From NCBI RefSeq assembly GCF_000165425.1, contig NW_001798974.1, positions 1-64,000 on the forward strand: a stretch of DNA of 64,000 bases, read 5' to 3'. Positions 14,716-26,708 of this stretch are shown here, piece by piece. Position 1 is the stretch's first letter. Every line of letters starts with the position of its first letter. The notes below the pieces were generated by a model that was given only the letters and a program-made list of their open reading frames with translations, made no database searches and was not told the DNA's origin. Position numbers and translations under genes: made by a program. The stretch comes from Paramecium tetraurelia. Lineage: Eukaryota > Ciliophora > Oligohymenophorea > Peniculida > Parameciidae.

Positions 14716-14860
14716 TATGTTTCAGTTGTGAATGTTATGGAGCTGTATTTATTATCTGAATCATGTAGTTGCAAATATTTGATGAGACTTCAAAATTTTG
14801 TTGCTGCTGTTTAATTTTCTACTCCATTTGCTTCTAGTGATAACTCTAAATATATTGTGT
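14716..14860 (+). repeat. Diverged copy of the 11.77-kb Cys-rich segment
   Basis: About 50 bp at 14,723-14,772 line up with 11,768-11,820 at roughly 70% identity by eye: both share TTGTGAAT-x-TTATG and then TGAATCA followed by GTTG. The match lies where the first copy encodes NCEYYADVLAAESSCC. This suggests repeats of one ancestral cysteine-rich unit, though a match of this length in AT-rich DNA needs a proper alignment score. Confidence 0.25.
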
Positions 14861-17217
14861 TATAAAGGCACAGATCAACTTCTTTAATTGAAGATAGAAA
14901 ATTTTCATCGAATTTTCTACATAATCAGAAAGTTGAATGAACAGAAATATTAACAAAGAATAGTCTTTCAAAGATCATTTTGAAAGCAGGGTAAATGAAT
15001 AGTCAGTGATACACTTTGAAACACACCATCAAGCATATGGATCACCATTCTATGGTTGCTATAAAGATTTTTCCATTCCTGAAACCATACCCGCTATAAA
15101 AAGTAGAATAATTTTGTAATTTTAAAGAGATTCATTTTTTCTCAAGTTTGGGACCAACCGGATTTTGCTCATTGCAACTTTTGATAGTTTAATTTATCCT
15201 AATACCATTGATTCTAGCGCTCATATTTATATTCATATAATATGAAAAAATATAGAATTTTAAAAAGAATACAAATTTAATTCATAAATTTTAAATTTCA
15301 ATTAAATCTTCAAATCCATTCAATGAATTAACCAAAATTAATTATTAAATATATCTATCTAATTAGAATGCCTATAATTGTAGTGATTTTCTTTAAGAGA
15401 TTTAAATTTCTGTTTAATACTCAAATCATTTATTTTAAAAGAATAAAGTTAAAGGATTGGATTGTAATATTAGAGAATCAGTATACATTTTATTTAATTC
15501 TGATGCATTTATGGGAAGGACATAATACAGAGAAATGATTCAATTTTTATTATTTTCTATTGAATCAAGTCTAAATATTTATATATAATAAAAATATAAT
15601 AATTTAAAAAAAATTTGATTTTAATTTTTATTGCTAAATCTAACTAGTATTTAAAATGATGAAATATTTTATAGATAGATTTTCACTCAAATTTTATATG
15701 AGAGAAATTCGTCAAAAGGCTTTTGGATTATTTAAATGAAGAGTAATAGATAAAGGAATTGCTAAGTTAGATATTATCACCAAGAGGAATGCGTGAAGAT
15801 AACAAGGAGCTCTTTGAAGTTTTGGCCATAAATAAATTAGATAGGTTATAACAAATAGGAAAAGGGTGTTGATCTACAATCATAAACATATATTAAAGAT
15901 TATCAACAACTATAAGGATTAAAAACTCTTTTTCTTTTTTTTAACAAATTTTTTTAATATATTCTACTTCAATAGTTTTTTTATTTGATTTTTTTTCAAC
16001 AAATCATACTGTAAATTTGCTCAAATTCACAAAGGGACTGAGTTATTGGAATTATAGAATTTAGTAAGAAGTCAAATATTAAGAAGGTATTCATTTAAAT
16101 TCAATTAACCTGAGAAATCACTCTCGCTACTGTGATATTTAAATTGACATAAATAAAAACTGCGAAAATGACATCAAGATTGAGATCTATTTGCAATCTC
16201 ATCAGAATATCAAACTCTATAAATAAATCGATGTCAATTAACTACATATTCATATAATTTTCCTCCTTCAAATAGGACACTAATACTACCATAGATAGGT
16301 TAAGTGACTTTGGAGCATGTTGTTTGGAATTATTTATTTAGTGGCATTATATTTATATAAACTGGAACATGCAATAACTAAGGTGAACAAAATTTACAAT
16401 ACATTTTTCATCACTATCTATTAAGTATTAAGGTTAAAAATAGAGCACTAAGATAAATATCTCACGTAAAACTTACTTAGTAGGAAACATTAATTTTATA
16501 TTGCACAACACCTAGTATTATCCCCTAATAGCTTTATGCTTATCTGAATTTTGATGTTGTTAATAGCAATCACTGCTTTTTCTTTACAAAGCATAAACAA
16601 AATGATGGCTATTCAAAATAGGGGGAACTTCTAATAATCTTTCTTTTTTTAACTCGAAACTATTCATCGAATAATTTTTTCAATGTTGATTTTGATTGTT
16701 CTTTTAATCACAGTCATTTTTCATTTATTGGCCAGTCACAGAGATAAGAGGCAGATGAGTCTAATTTAGGAAATACATTAGCTAAAAGTTAATAAAATAA
16801 TACAGCATCAGTACTTCTAAAACCATTTTTCCTAAAAGTCATCTAATATATTTCTAAAGTATCATGTTAGAAGAAACATTATTAAAATAACAAACATCAA
16901 ATGATAATTTTTCTGAATTTCATCTTTAAAAATTGAAATGAATTTCTATAATTTATAAAATCAATTTTTATTATGCAGTTTATTTAATTCTAAATAAATG
17001 AATCTACAATTGCTACAATTTTCTGGAATAAATTTGAGCAACAATTAATCTTTAAATTCTCAATTAGATCAGTCATATCTTATTCCTTTATCAATTTATC
17101 TAGTTGTCACACAATAAGAAATAATTAAAAATATTTTCTAGTTTATAAAAATTTGTTCAATAATGTATGAAATTTAGTATTAAAATAAATAATCATAATT
17201 TTGTTTTACTAAATAAA
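14861..17217. other. AT-rich spacer before first clear gene
   Basis: Strongly AT-rich, with runs of A and T, and no intact gene. One short coding-like island at 15,702-15,872 is listed separately. The last few hundred bases probably include the promoter of the calpain-like gene. Confidence 0.5.
15702..15872 (+). pseudogene. Orphan exon-like island
   Basis: A 56-codon open stretch bounded by TGA on both sides, with unusually good coding character and a charged, helical look (KRLLDYLNEEQQIKELLSQI, then REDNKELFEVLAINKLDR). No continuation could be found through plausible 20-30 nt introns on either side. It may be a fragment of a duplicated and lost gene, or chance. Confidence 0.22.
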
Positions 17218-19088
17218 ATGGGATGTATAATTAATTATAAGGAGTCATTAAATGTCACTATACCGCGATAACCATTATAAGAAGAACCTTATAAAAATAA
17301 TCATTTCAGAAATGCCAAATTGATTTATAATGAATAAGAATACACAGATGAGGTTTTCTAAAGAATCAATATCAATTTATCAAAAGATCCATGTAGATTT
17401 GAAGCATTAAAAAATTATTAATGGAAGAGAATAGCTAAATCAAATATCAATTAGAATTTATGTCGTGTAATTATTTTTATTAAAAATAGGAATTTTAGTA
17501 CTTGTAAATCATAAAGGGAGAGTTGAAAAATGATTAATTTTTAAATGCCTTAAGAATCCTTTCGTTCTATGATGTAACCATACGAAAAATATTTTTAATA
17601 AAACAGATCTAGAGCAATTGCTAATATAGGATAGTTTTAAATTAATAAGGATTCTGGTAAGAAATTGTGATTGATGATTATCTGCCTTTTAATATGAGTG
17701 GTAAACCACTTTTCTCTTTCTATGATGGTGAAGATTATTGGGTTTAGTTGATTGAGAAAGCCTTTTCAAAGATCTATGGTTGTTATGAAAAGTTAGAATA
17801 GGTTGATATGGCGAATGAAATAATAAGAGATATTACAGGAGCGCCATATTTAGTGCTAGATGAGTAAGAGTTCAACCATTAGGTTAGCAACTATGTTAAC
17901 TTGTAAAACGTCTTTTATTTAATGGATGAAAAAAAGGATATATTTTTGATGTAAAGGCATGAAGAGAGTAATTATTTTTTAGATTTACAACGCAAGGTTA
18001 AACTAATTATAAATGATTTTAGTAATTATAAGCTTTTTTTTATCCCTTTTGATGAATACTACATCTAAATTACATAATAAATAGAAATCCCAATTAAAAA
18101 TTAGTAGGTTAAGTAAGTAATATAAATGACGATACAGCAGTAATGTCACGCCTTCATCACTGTGTCTTAACAGGATTTAAAGGTATGCAATCAAAATTAC
18201 TATGCTCAACTTCACATTACAATAGTTGAAGATAATAAAAATAGGAAAAACTTTAAATTTATTCATAGTAAGTATTAGCAAGTGAGGGATTTAACAATTG
18301 AATGCAATTTAGCTATTGGATCATATTTAATTTATATTGAAGCCTTTTGGTAATCATAAACTAACTATAAATTAAATATATAATCATATGGCAATTGTTA
18401 AGTATATTTTACATAGCTGAGTAAGATGAGAGAAAATGAAAAATTAGACTTGTTAAATGAAATAATATATTCCCATTCAAAAAGTTAAAACAAAAGAATA
18501 TATGGTAATGATCAATTATATAGTGTGTAATCGTAGATTGGTAGGTATAAATATATTCTATTTGAAAATAACACTCTAAATTAAACTTTAAAAGTTTTTT
18601 TTAAATTAATGAAACATCTTGTAATTGTTAATTTTCCATATAATGATCAATCAAATTAACTGATACAAGTCCTACCTAATGAAAGGAAATTAGTATCATT
18701 TTAAATTCTCTTGGAAAACGAAGACAAACATAATTTTAGTGTAGAGGAGGAAAATTTTGAAATTTTAGGACCCTTAACAGATTATTAATTAATAGAAAAA
18801 GCAATAAATGAACCCACATCAATCATTTAAAGAAATGAATATATGAAAATATATAATTTGAGATTAGATGATGAGTACGCTTTGGTTTATGTAAATAATT
18901 CTGAATAGAAGTATGTTGAATTAAATAAAGTTAAATTAATAAATTTAAGTTATAAAGGGAACCGAAACCCAGCACCATTTAATGTAGAGGTATTACCAAA
19001 ACAACAAAAGTTGTTACGATTTTATAAACTTGATTCGGCTCAATCATAATATGAATTTGTATCCAATTAATAATTTAGATTTGAGTGA
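17218..19088 (+). CDS. Calpain-like protein lacking the catalytic residues
   Basis: 615 residues after removing one 23-nt GTA...TAG intron (17,467-17,489). The N-terminus MGCIINYKE fits N-myristoylation plus palmitoylation, so membrane attachment is likely. Calpain landmarks appear in order: the WKR segment (about residue 75), the active-site loop, the VIDDYLPF motif (about 155), the DGEDYWVQLIEKAFSKIYG helix region, RDITGAP, and a domain III-like beta-sandwich (RDLTIECNLAIGSYLIYIEA). The loop that is normally QG-x-LGDCWFL is KGELKNDQFL (residues 92-101), with Asp where the nucleophile Cys should be. The usual GHAYSV and RNPWG segments carrying His and Asn are missing. It should therefore be a non-proteolytic calpain homologue, perhaps a scaffold. 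The start is fixed by the MGC context; the stop is TGA. Confidence 0.9.
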
Positions 19089-19599
19089 TTATTAAGATTT
19101 TTCAATAGAATTTAATTGCTGTTATGACTATTGCATTTGTTGTTTTTGCACCTAGCATCTATACAGGCAGATGGGATAATGATTTTAATTGTTTGATACA
19201 AATCTTAGCTTTTCACTCCAAACTACTTCAGAGATATAAGGAAGCCATTTTCTCCTTTTCAAAAACGATTCGAAATTCTTAATGAAACTTGAATTTATTA
19301 TAAATTATGTAATTTATAATCAAGATAAAATAGTTATGCTACTTCAAAAAAGTCTTTATAGAAAAAAAAACTTTGATGCAATAATAAAATTTGAAAAAAA
19401 TACTGCATTAATCTAAACTTTGGAAGAAACAATATTTTTAAATAGATTTTTATTTTTGATATATCTTTTTTATTATTCATCAATACATGCACTATAAAGA
19501 TATTATCTACAAGTACTTAAGAGGATGCAATTTCAACTAATAAATATAAATATTCGCAAAATTTCCCTTTAAAAAATGACTTTGAAGTTTGGAAGGAAA
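19089..19599. other. Convergent spacer
   Basis: AT-rich sequence between the 3' ends of two convergent genes. No coding features seen. Confidence 0.6.
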
Positions 19600-20252
19600 T
19601 CATTTACATTTTATTTACGTATTTTTGTTTATTTTTAATAATTGATCATGCTCAAATTTATCCAAGGTATAATAATCTACTACATTATGGATTAGCCTCA
19701 ATAAATTTATCTAAATTTTCTTATGCACTAAAAAGTTACAATTTTCTTACTTTTGTTCCTCTAAGTGGACTTTGGCAATTAGTTTTAAGCATTCCGCTTC
19801 ATCTTGTGGAAATGCTCCAGCACTTTTTTCCAGTACTCTAGGAATTGACAATTATACATACTTTAATTTTCTTAAAACTTCAATTCTGTCCAATTAGTAG
19901 ATAATTTAATGTGGATCCACTTGTGTATTATCTATTGAGATTTGATGCAATCATACTTAGCCCATTTCTTTAGAATTTAGAAATCACATTAAATTCCATT
20001 TTTTAGAATTCATCTAATGTAGATCTAGTAATATTTTAGAGATTTTAATCTTTTTTGGCGTAGCTAATCCATTATAATGCTAATACTGTAAGTAGGATTG
20101 ATGTTTGGTGTGATTCTGTACTAGGGCTTCATTTCTCGTCGTACATGTGTATGGTAAGAATTTAGCCTCAACATTAAAAATTCTAAGAATTTCGATTTCA
20201 GTTACCTATGTATGGAATTGAAAGCCGAAAACAATCTGTTTCTTATGGCCAT
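19600..20252 (-). CDS. Unknown 193-residue protein
   Basis: Three short introns (23 nt at 20,183-20,205; another 23 nt; 25 nt, all GTA...TAG) restore a single frame whose length is an exact multiple of three, ending in TGA. The N-terminus MAIRNRLFSAFNSIHR is basic and amphipathic, like a mitochondrial presequence, but that is only inferred. The rest is helical and charged (STLDEFQKMEFNVISKFQRN, LDRIEVLRKLKYVQLSIPRV, GAFPQDEAECLKLIAKVHLE). I do not recognise a family. It converges on the calpain-like gene and lies downstream of the UBR ligase on the same strand, with its own spacer. Confidence 0.7.
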
Positions 20253-21016
20253 TTTTACTTTTAATAATATGATATATATATTATTTTTCAATCTCATTTG
20301 TAATACTTCAATGATACTTAAACAAAAAAAACTTTAAACTAAATGAAAAATATATTTAGCGGTTAACATACAGTAAATTAACAATGCTATAATTTGAGAG
20401 AAAAACCACGAATCTTCTATTTTAAATAATTTATATTTCTCTCAATAATTACTTTATTTTCAATAACGAATGAGATTAAGATTATAAATAAGTTTGTTCT
20501 TATTAAGATTCAACAGAAATGCAAAATACTTAATTAATATTAATCTAATACTAACATTTGCAACTGGTAATTATACCAATTTAAATATTTGAAGCTAATC
20601 TAGTAAAAAATCTTAAATAATGCCTTACAAATAAGAGATTACGGATGGAGCAAATTGAATCTAATAATATATCTGAAGAACATTTTACATTGTTAGACAC
20701 ATTTTATTGAAAATAAATATGCTTTTAATACTAACGAAGGTTACATTTTAATCTAATTGATTATTCATATTAAGTTTAGACTTCAAAATAGTATTCATAT
20801 TATTTACAGATATTATTTGCATCAGATGCAGTCAGCAATAAAATATGTGATATTTAAATAATTAAAATATTCTTATGAATTTACACAGGAGAGAAATTGA
20901 ACATAATATGTCATTTGCAATATCTTAATTTGAGTTTTATATTTTTTATTACAGTGAGAAAGTGAGAAGAATTAAAAAAACCTTATTTTTTATATCTATG
21001 AATGTAATTAATAAAT
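20253..21016. other. Spacer between two minus-strand genes
   Basis: AT-rich, no gene seen. It must hold the promoter of the 193-residue gene and the 3' end signals of the UBR ligase. Confidence 0.6.
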
Positions 21017-24000
21017 TCACAAATTGGTTCGTTTAACTTTCTTGAGATTTTAAAATAATTTATGGACAAATTTATCTGTAAGGATAATTTCAATAATCTA
21101 ATCTATGGCTTTTAAATTTAACTTGAATCTTTCATAATGATTTGATTGATAATATCCTATGTAAGGTATTTCTCCTATTAAATTTTTATATAAGGGATTA
21201 ACGTTAATAGTGATGTATGGTGATTGCATGATGATAATTTAACTATTATTTAAGTTAAGATACAAAGTTTTACCTAAATGCCTTTTATAACAATGTCTGG
21301 ACAAATTTCCAATTTTTTTCTACATAAAGACGAAATATTTACTTTTTATGGTCTTCCACAATAATGAGCGCACATCTTCTTCAGACAAATTAAACAAAGG
21401 TATTGATTCTGCTCCTGATTCTCCATTCTCCACAATGGCAAAAATTGACATTATTTTTTTTGGCAAGGTGATAGATAATACCTTAATAAAAAATCTTTGA
21501 AGTTCAATTGAAATTGGTTTATATAAAATTATTTTTAGTCCTTACTTATTCTTTCTAGATCATATGGCAGTGATTGTTAATCAATTTATGAAATGACACA
21601 GTTTTCAGTCAAAGCTTGAATTATTGCAGATTGATTAGTGTTTTTATCAAATATTTATCGCAATCCTGATTTAAAATCATTAATATTATTTTACTTTATC
21701 ATATATTACACTATTATATTTAAGATTCTAAAAAGGATCTGTTAATCATTTTGAACTACTTCTTCTAAAACAGTAGTTTAATTGTTTTAAAACAGTATTC
21801 TTAATAGAGCCAAGACATCTTATAATAATAAATGGGTGGTTTTCAATGTAAATTTGTTTAAATCACTCAGCAATTAAAATAATAAGTTGCAAAGAACTTG
21901 TGAAAAAATTTCATCCAGAAGTTTTGGAATTTCTAATCCTCCTCCTTCAACCTCAAATCTTTTATAATATTCCATCATTTTTTTATCTGTAAGGGTACAT
22001 AAAAAGAAGTCCAAATTTTCATTAAGAATCTTATCAGTTGCACTTGTAATATGAATTGGACTTACAAATGGAAAGTTATATGGAGATAAGCAAATTGGAC
22101 ATCTCAAATATTAAAACTCACCTATGGTATATTTTTATTCATTCTAGAATAAGCATTATTTATGAAAAGTGTGTTAACAGCTTGATGCTACAATTTAGAA
22201 AATGTCTATTTATTAGTTTTGTTGCATTTGTTAAGGCATCGTTTTAATGTGTTTATTAACATTGTTATAAGAAATCAATATAGCCCTATATTAAATTTCT
22301 TCTTTTTCAAATTGCAATTAACATAAAGAGCAATTGTCGCTACTCATTTAAGTTGGAGTCTCTAAAATTTGATTACTAAATGCTGATCCCATATTTTCAA
22401 ATTTTTTCTAGAACTTTTTCTTTGATATTTGTGATCTACAGGCTCTTTAAGCATCACTTTCAACTTATAAGGGATATTAACTCAAGGTTTCGTCAAGTTA
22501 TCTGGCAAATATTTCATAGATACTGTTTGATGTTTAAGTTAAATTAACATCTTATAGGATTTAAAAGCAGATCGAAGAAATAGTAATCAAATAATCTTAG
22601 AGATTCTTATTTTAATTTTTAAAATGTTTATTACATAAATAAACTAAGTTAATGTATACAGAATAATCCTCCAATAATTAAGAAATATTTTTAACTAGTC
22701 CCAACTCCTGTTAACCTTATATTTATTCTATAATATTTTGGAGTACTTTTTATTCTTAGTCTAAAACAATAGCTTTAAGTATGGCTAGCCTCTTATATGT
22801 TAAAGTTGATTTATGTTCGTTTAATTGGGCTAATTCATTAGCTAGAGAAGTTCCAAATAACTCAGATTATTTGTCATTTTATGTTTTCAATTTGTCTGTT
22901 ATTTATTCTTTTAGTTCTAATACCAATGAAGCAAAAATGGGTTCATATTAAACAGGTAAAAGCTATCTTTTTAATTACAACTATTCATTATCCTAATTTA
23001 ATTCACAAGAGCTTAAAATAATATTTTATAAATCCAAACTGCTATCATAACTAAACTTTTTAAGAAGTTCTCGAAGATCATTCTCTTGGTAAAATGACTA
23101 AGCGAAAAAGATTGTTTGGAACAATTTGTTTAAGCCTTTTTAAAATTCTTTTGGTAGTTCATTTCCAAACATGTCTCCTACGCATTAAATCAGATCATAA
23201 TCTGTTTAAGCAATCCTACATATAAGAAATTAAGGATCTGATTTGTAATCGAAGAAATTTGCAATTTCTTTATAACTGGAGACAATATCATTAATTCCCA
23301 GAGGGCCAAATAAAAAGGCATATAGTTAAATGTAAGCTACATCTACTTGTTCAAGTGAGACCTCTTTTAGTTTCATTTGTTCCTTATACAACTTCACTTA
23401 ACCCTTATATAATTATGGATTTCCATTCTTTAACAGTATAATGTGATTAAGTAAAGTTCTTTTTAACAGGCTCAACAGAATTTATCTAAATTTCTCTGGG
23501 GTTAGGTTACTAGTCTTTAATAAATCTTCATAGGCCTCTTGTGGGTCATTAAAATCCATCAAAAATAATGAAAGTAAAGTTATAAAGTTCCTATCACAAA
23601 TAACTATATTTTATAAGTAATTTTTTAATGTGGATTCTGCTTTTAATTAAAAAGATGTAACGTAGTTATTTAAAAAATAGTTAATTGACAATCTAAAAAT
23701 GTTTTATAACCCAACCATATTTTATCTATTCGAATCTTTCCAAGTTTCAACTATAACTGACAATAACCTTCGATATCCTTAAAGCAGAAATATTTGAATA
23801 ATCTCTGAGATCTGGAATTTACTTTATTCTTATGGCTTGAGGAAATGAAAGGTACTTGTCTCAGTTTATCGACAAGGATATATTTTGTTTAAAGTGTGTA
23901 TTAACAAGGAGTTATTTTAAAGTTCTTTGAATTTAAGATGATTGGGGTATATTGGAGTGAAATTAAATCTTTCCTCTTCATATGTGAGAATCTCTGAAAT

Positions 24001-25435
24001 TTATTCAAATAGCCTCTTAACGACATCATCATAAAACTATGTTAGAATCATGTCATCAAATTATGAGCAGAAAATCTGCGTTTCTTAGTTGCATAAAGGT
24101 CTAAATTAGCAAATTAATAAATTACAATTATAGCAGTTGATTTGAGAAAATATCAAACAAAGAATAAACCTATGGTGATTTAAATTCCTTATATAAGCCT
24201 AAAAGACTTATAACGACGTGCCCCATAAATTGATAGAAATATCCAAATAAAGAAGCCCTTTCTACTTTATTTTTACAAAAGATTTTCAGTATTTTTTAAT
24301 CTTAAAGCACCTTTGGAAGAATCTCATTTAATTTTGAATGTGCAGAGTAATTTATTGTATTGATTTCAAACTTTATTTTTTAATTATCAGCTGTTATTAA
24401 TCTGTAAACTTAAGTTGGATTATACAAGTGATTATAGTGGATTAAGATTTCTTTGCATAAATTAGGTTTGAAATTTTCATCAACATGCAATTCATAAAAT
24501 AACTCTGAAATGAAATTTGTTTCATCATGAAGAAATCGTGAAAAAAACACATTATGTTTGACAAATAAATTTAAGATAGTACATTAGCAAATTTATTATT
24601 GCTTTTCTAATTTAAAGTTTGCAAATGGATCCTTGGAATGGGCATGATATAGTTTTATGAATTATTAAATCTTTTAATCGATAGGTATTTAAATAAATTT
24701 GCTTGTTGTATAACTCCAAGGGATGTTATTTAAGGTTAAATATTTAAGGACTTTGAAAATAAGTGTATACAATTTTTAGCCTTCTTTGAGGGCTTTTTCA
24801 TGTAATAGGAACTCGGACATATTCTCATTCATAATATTTACAGAATTTTCGATTTTCAAAATTTAAATAGCATCCTAGATCTAATTCATCGTTTTATTGT
24901 TATAATCAGCAATTTTCTAGGTTTGCTCAAACAACAGTGCAAATGACACCATAATAAAATATCTAAATCTCTCTACCAAATTCTCTATTTAGATTAAATA
25001 ATTTAGTACCTCCCAATAATTATTCAGGAATTGGTGTTTCTATTTGTGATTACGAATGTTGATTACAAAAGGACCTCTTCTTCATCACCAATGTATCTCC
25101 ACAATCGCAACATCCCCCATTTGAGTAATGATATGTCACAACATGATCTAATGTAAAATAATAATAATACTCTAATGCCTTTGTGGAGTGTAACATTATT
25201 AGCAATACACATGAGTAGGCTCTTTACTGCAATCAAAACATTTGTAAAATAAAGCATTTTTAGGAAGAGGAGCAGAACAAACACTTTTACATCCTGTCCC
25301 TTTTAATTTGATAATCCTATCTTCAAATTCCTAATTGGTCAGATTTAGGACCTATTGTACTATTTCGAAATCTTATTATTTCTGTTGAGAGTTGGCTGTG
25401 TTCAAAATTAAGTCAATCAACTTTTAAATATCCAT
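21017..25435 (-). CDS. UBR-family E3 ubiquitin ligase (N-recognin type)
   Basis: About 1,430 residues. Near the N-terminus is a UBR box, the zinc-binding domain that reads N-degrons: CKSVCSAPLPKNALFYKCFD, then CSKEPTHVYCQQC, then HYSNGGCCDCGDT, with a 23-nt intron (25,148-25,170) inside it; a 25-nt intron follows at 24,985-25,009. A RING-H2 finger lies near 22,340-22,060: CSLC...SSCQHTFHKQC...RCPICLSPY. The C-terminus matches the family's cap region: CQFLPLWRMENQEQN, CLICLKKMCAHYCG, then GKTLYLNLNNSQIII and NPLYKNLIGE, after a 23-nt intron (21,320-21,342). Domain order and size match UBR1/UBR2-type ligases. A cytosolic N-degron E3 is the likely role. The middle was read without spotting a disruption, but not every intron was placed. 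Confidence 0.88.
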
Positions 25436-26708
25436 TTAGATATTATTTTTTATTTATATATTTATATTAAATGTTATAATTAATTTTACATACCACTATT
25501 TTTATATTATTTATATAATGATTGTTTATGAAATTAAATTTCTCTCGTATTAAAGCAAGGATCTTAATTTGATATAGAAAAATTATAATTATTTTACAGG
25601 TATATTTAAAGCATTATTGTATTTAGGAATTTAATAATTAGCATGAAAGTCTTTTCTTGAGATGAATCAATTATTAATTCTCTTATATAGCATTTAATTT
25701 ATGAGGTATTCATCTATTTTAATCTAAATAATAATATTCAGCATTTTATATTAGTAAAGAATGATTTTTTTTCATAATTAAAGATAGAAAAACAAGTTTG
25801 AGTCAATTTTTTTTTATAATTTTACTGCTCTTTGATCATATTTCAAAAATATTCTTGAAGAAATTATTGTTTCTGTTAGATCATAATTTTTATATCAATT
25901 AAAAATCCTAGAAAAAGTAAAATGAATCCTAGTAAAATAATTTTAATCATCCACTCTAAATTGATAAATTAAATAAAATAAATTAGTAATTCATAGTTTT
26001 TGTTTGAGTGATTTGTTAGTAATACGAGAACTAGATCAGTAAGATTGATTAGAAAATTGAGTAGGCTTTTCTTAGACTGGATCCAAATTTTTCAAATAGT
26101 GCTATTTCTTTTATAAATTTGTAATAAAAAAAAATGTGAATAGCTTTTAGATTTAAACCAAGATATATTAACTTTCCTAGTTGAATATATTCTAAAGTGT
26201 TAATGTTAAAATGTACTTCATTAAGAATTTGAAAGAATCAAAAATTAATTGATGTTTTGTTTTGATGAAACATCAAATTTGATTGAGATGAATATACCAT
26301 CAAAATTGAATTAAAATGTATTTGCAAAAATAATACTATAATACTTAGAGTAATTTCGATAATTCGGTTTTGAATTAACTAATATAAAATGAATATAAAT
26401 AAGTTAGAATACTTTCATAATGTTAACTCTTATTTCATACAAATTTAATATTAAATAAACTAATTGCCTAATTTAAGTAAGTGCAAGAATTGCAATAATC
26501 AATTATCAAGTAATTTTTCAGAATGGAACACTCTTGGTTTTCAATAGTACAAAATCTAATATTATCATTGGTACTCTTTAAGCTGTGAGTGTGTGAATTC
26601 TAAAAATTATTGAAGCCCATCATACTATTTAGATTTTGAGAGGAGACTTTGATTATTTTAATATACATAGTGTTATTCATTTTACAATTTATTTAAATTA
26701 GTTAAAAT
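25436..26708. other. Long divergent AT-rich spacer
   Basis: Separates the start of the UBR ligase (minus) from the start of the lipid-transfer protein (plus). It is very AT-rich and without coding character. At 1.27 kb it is long for this gene-dense part and probably contains both promoters. Confidence 0.55.
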
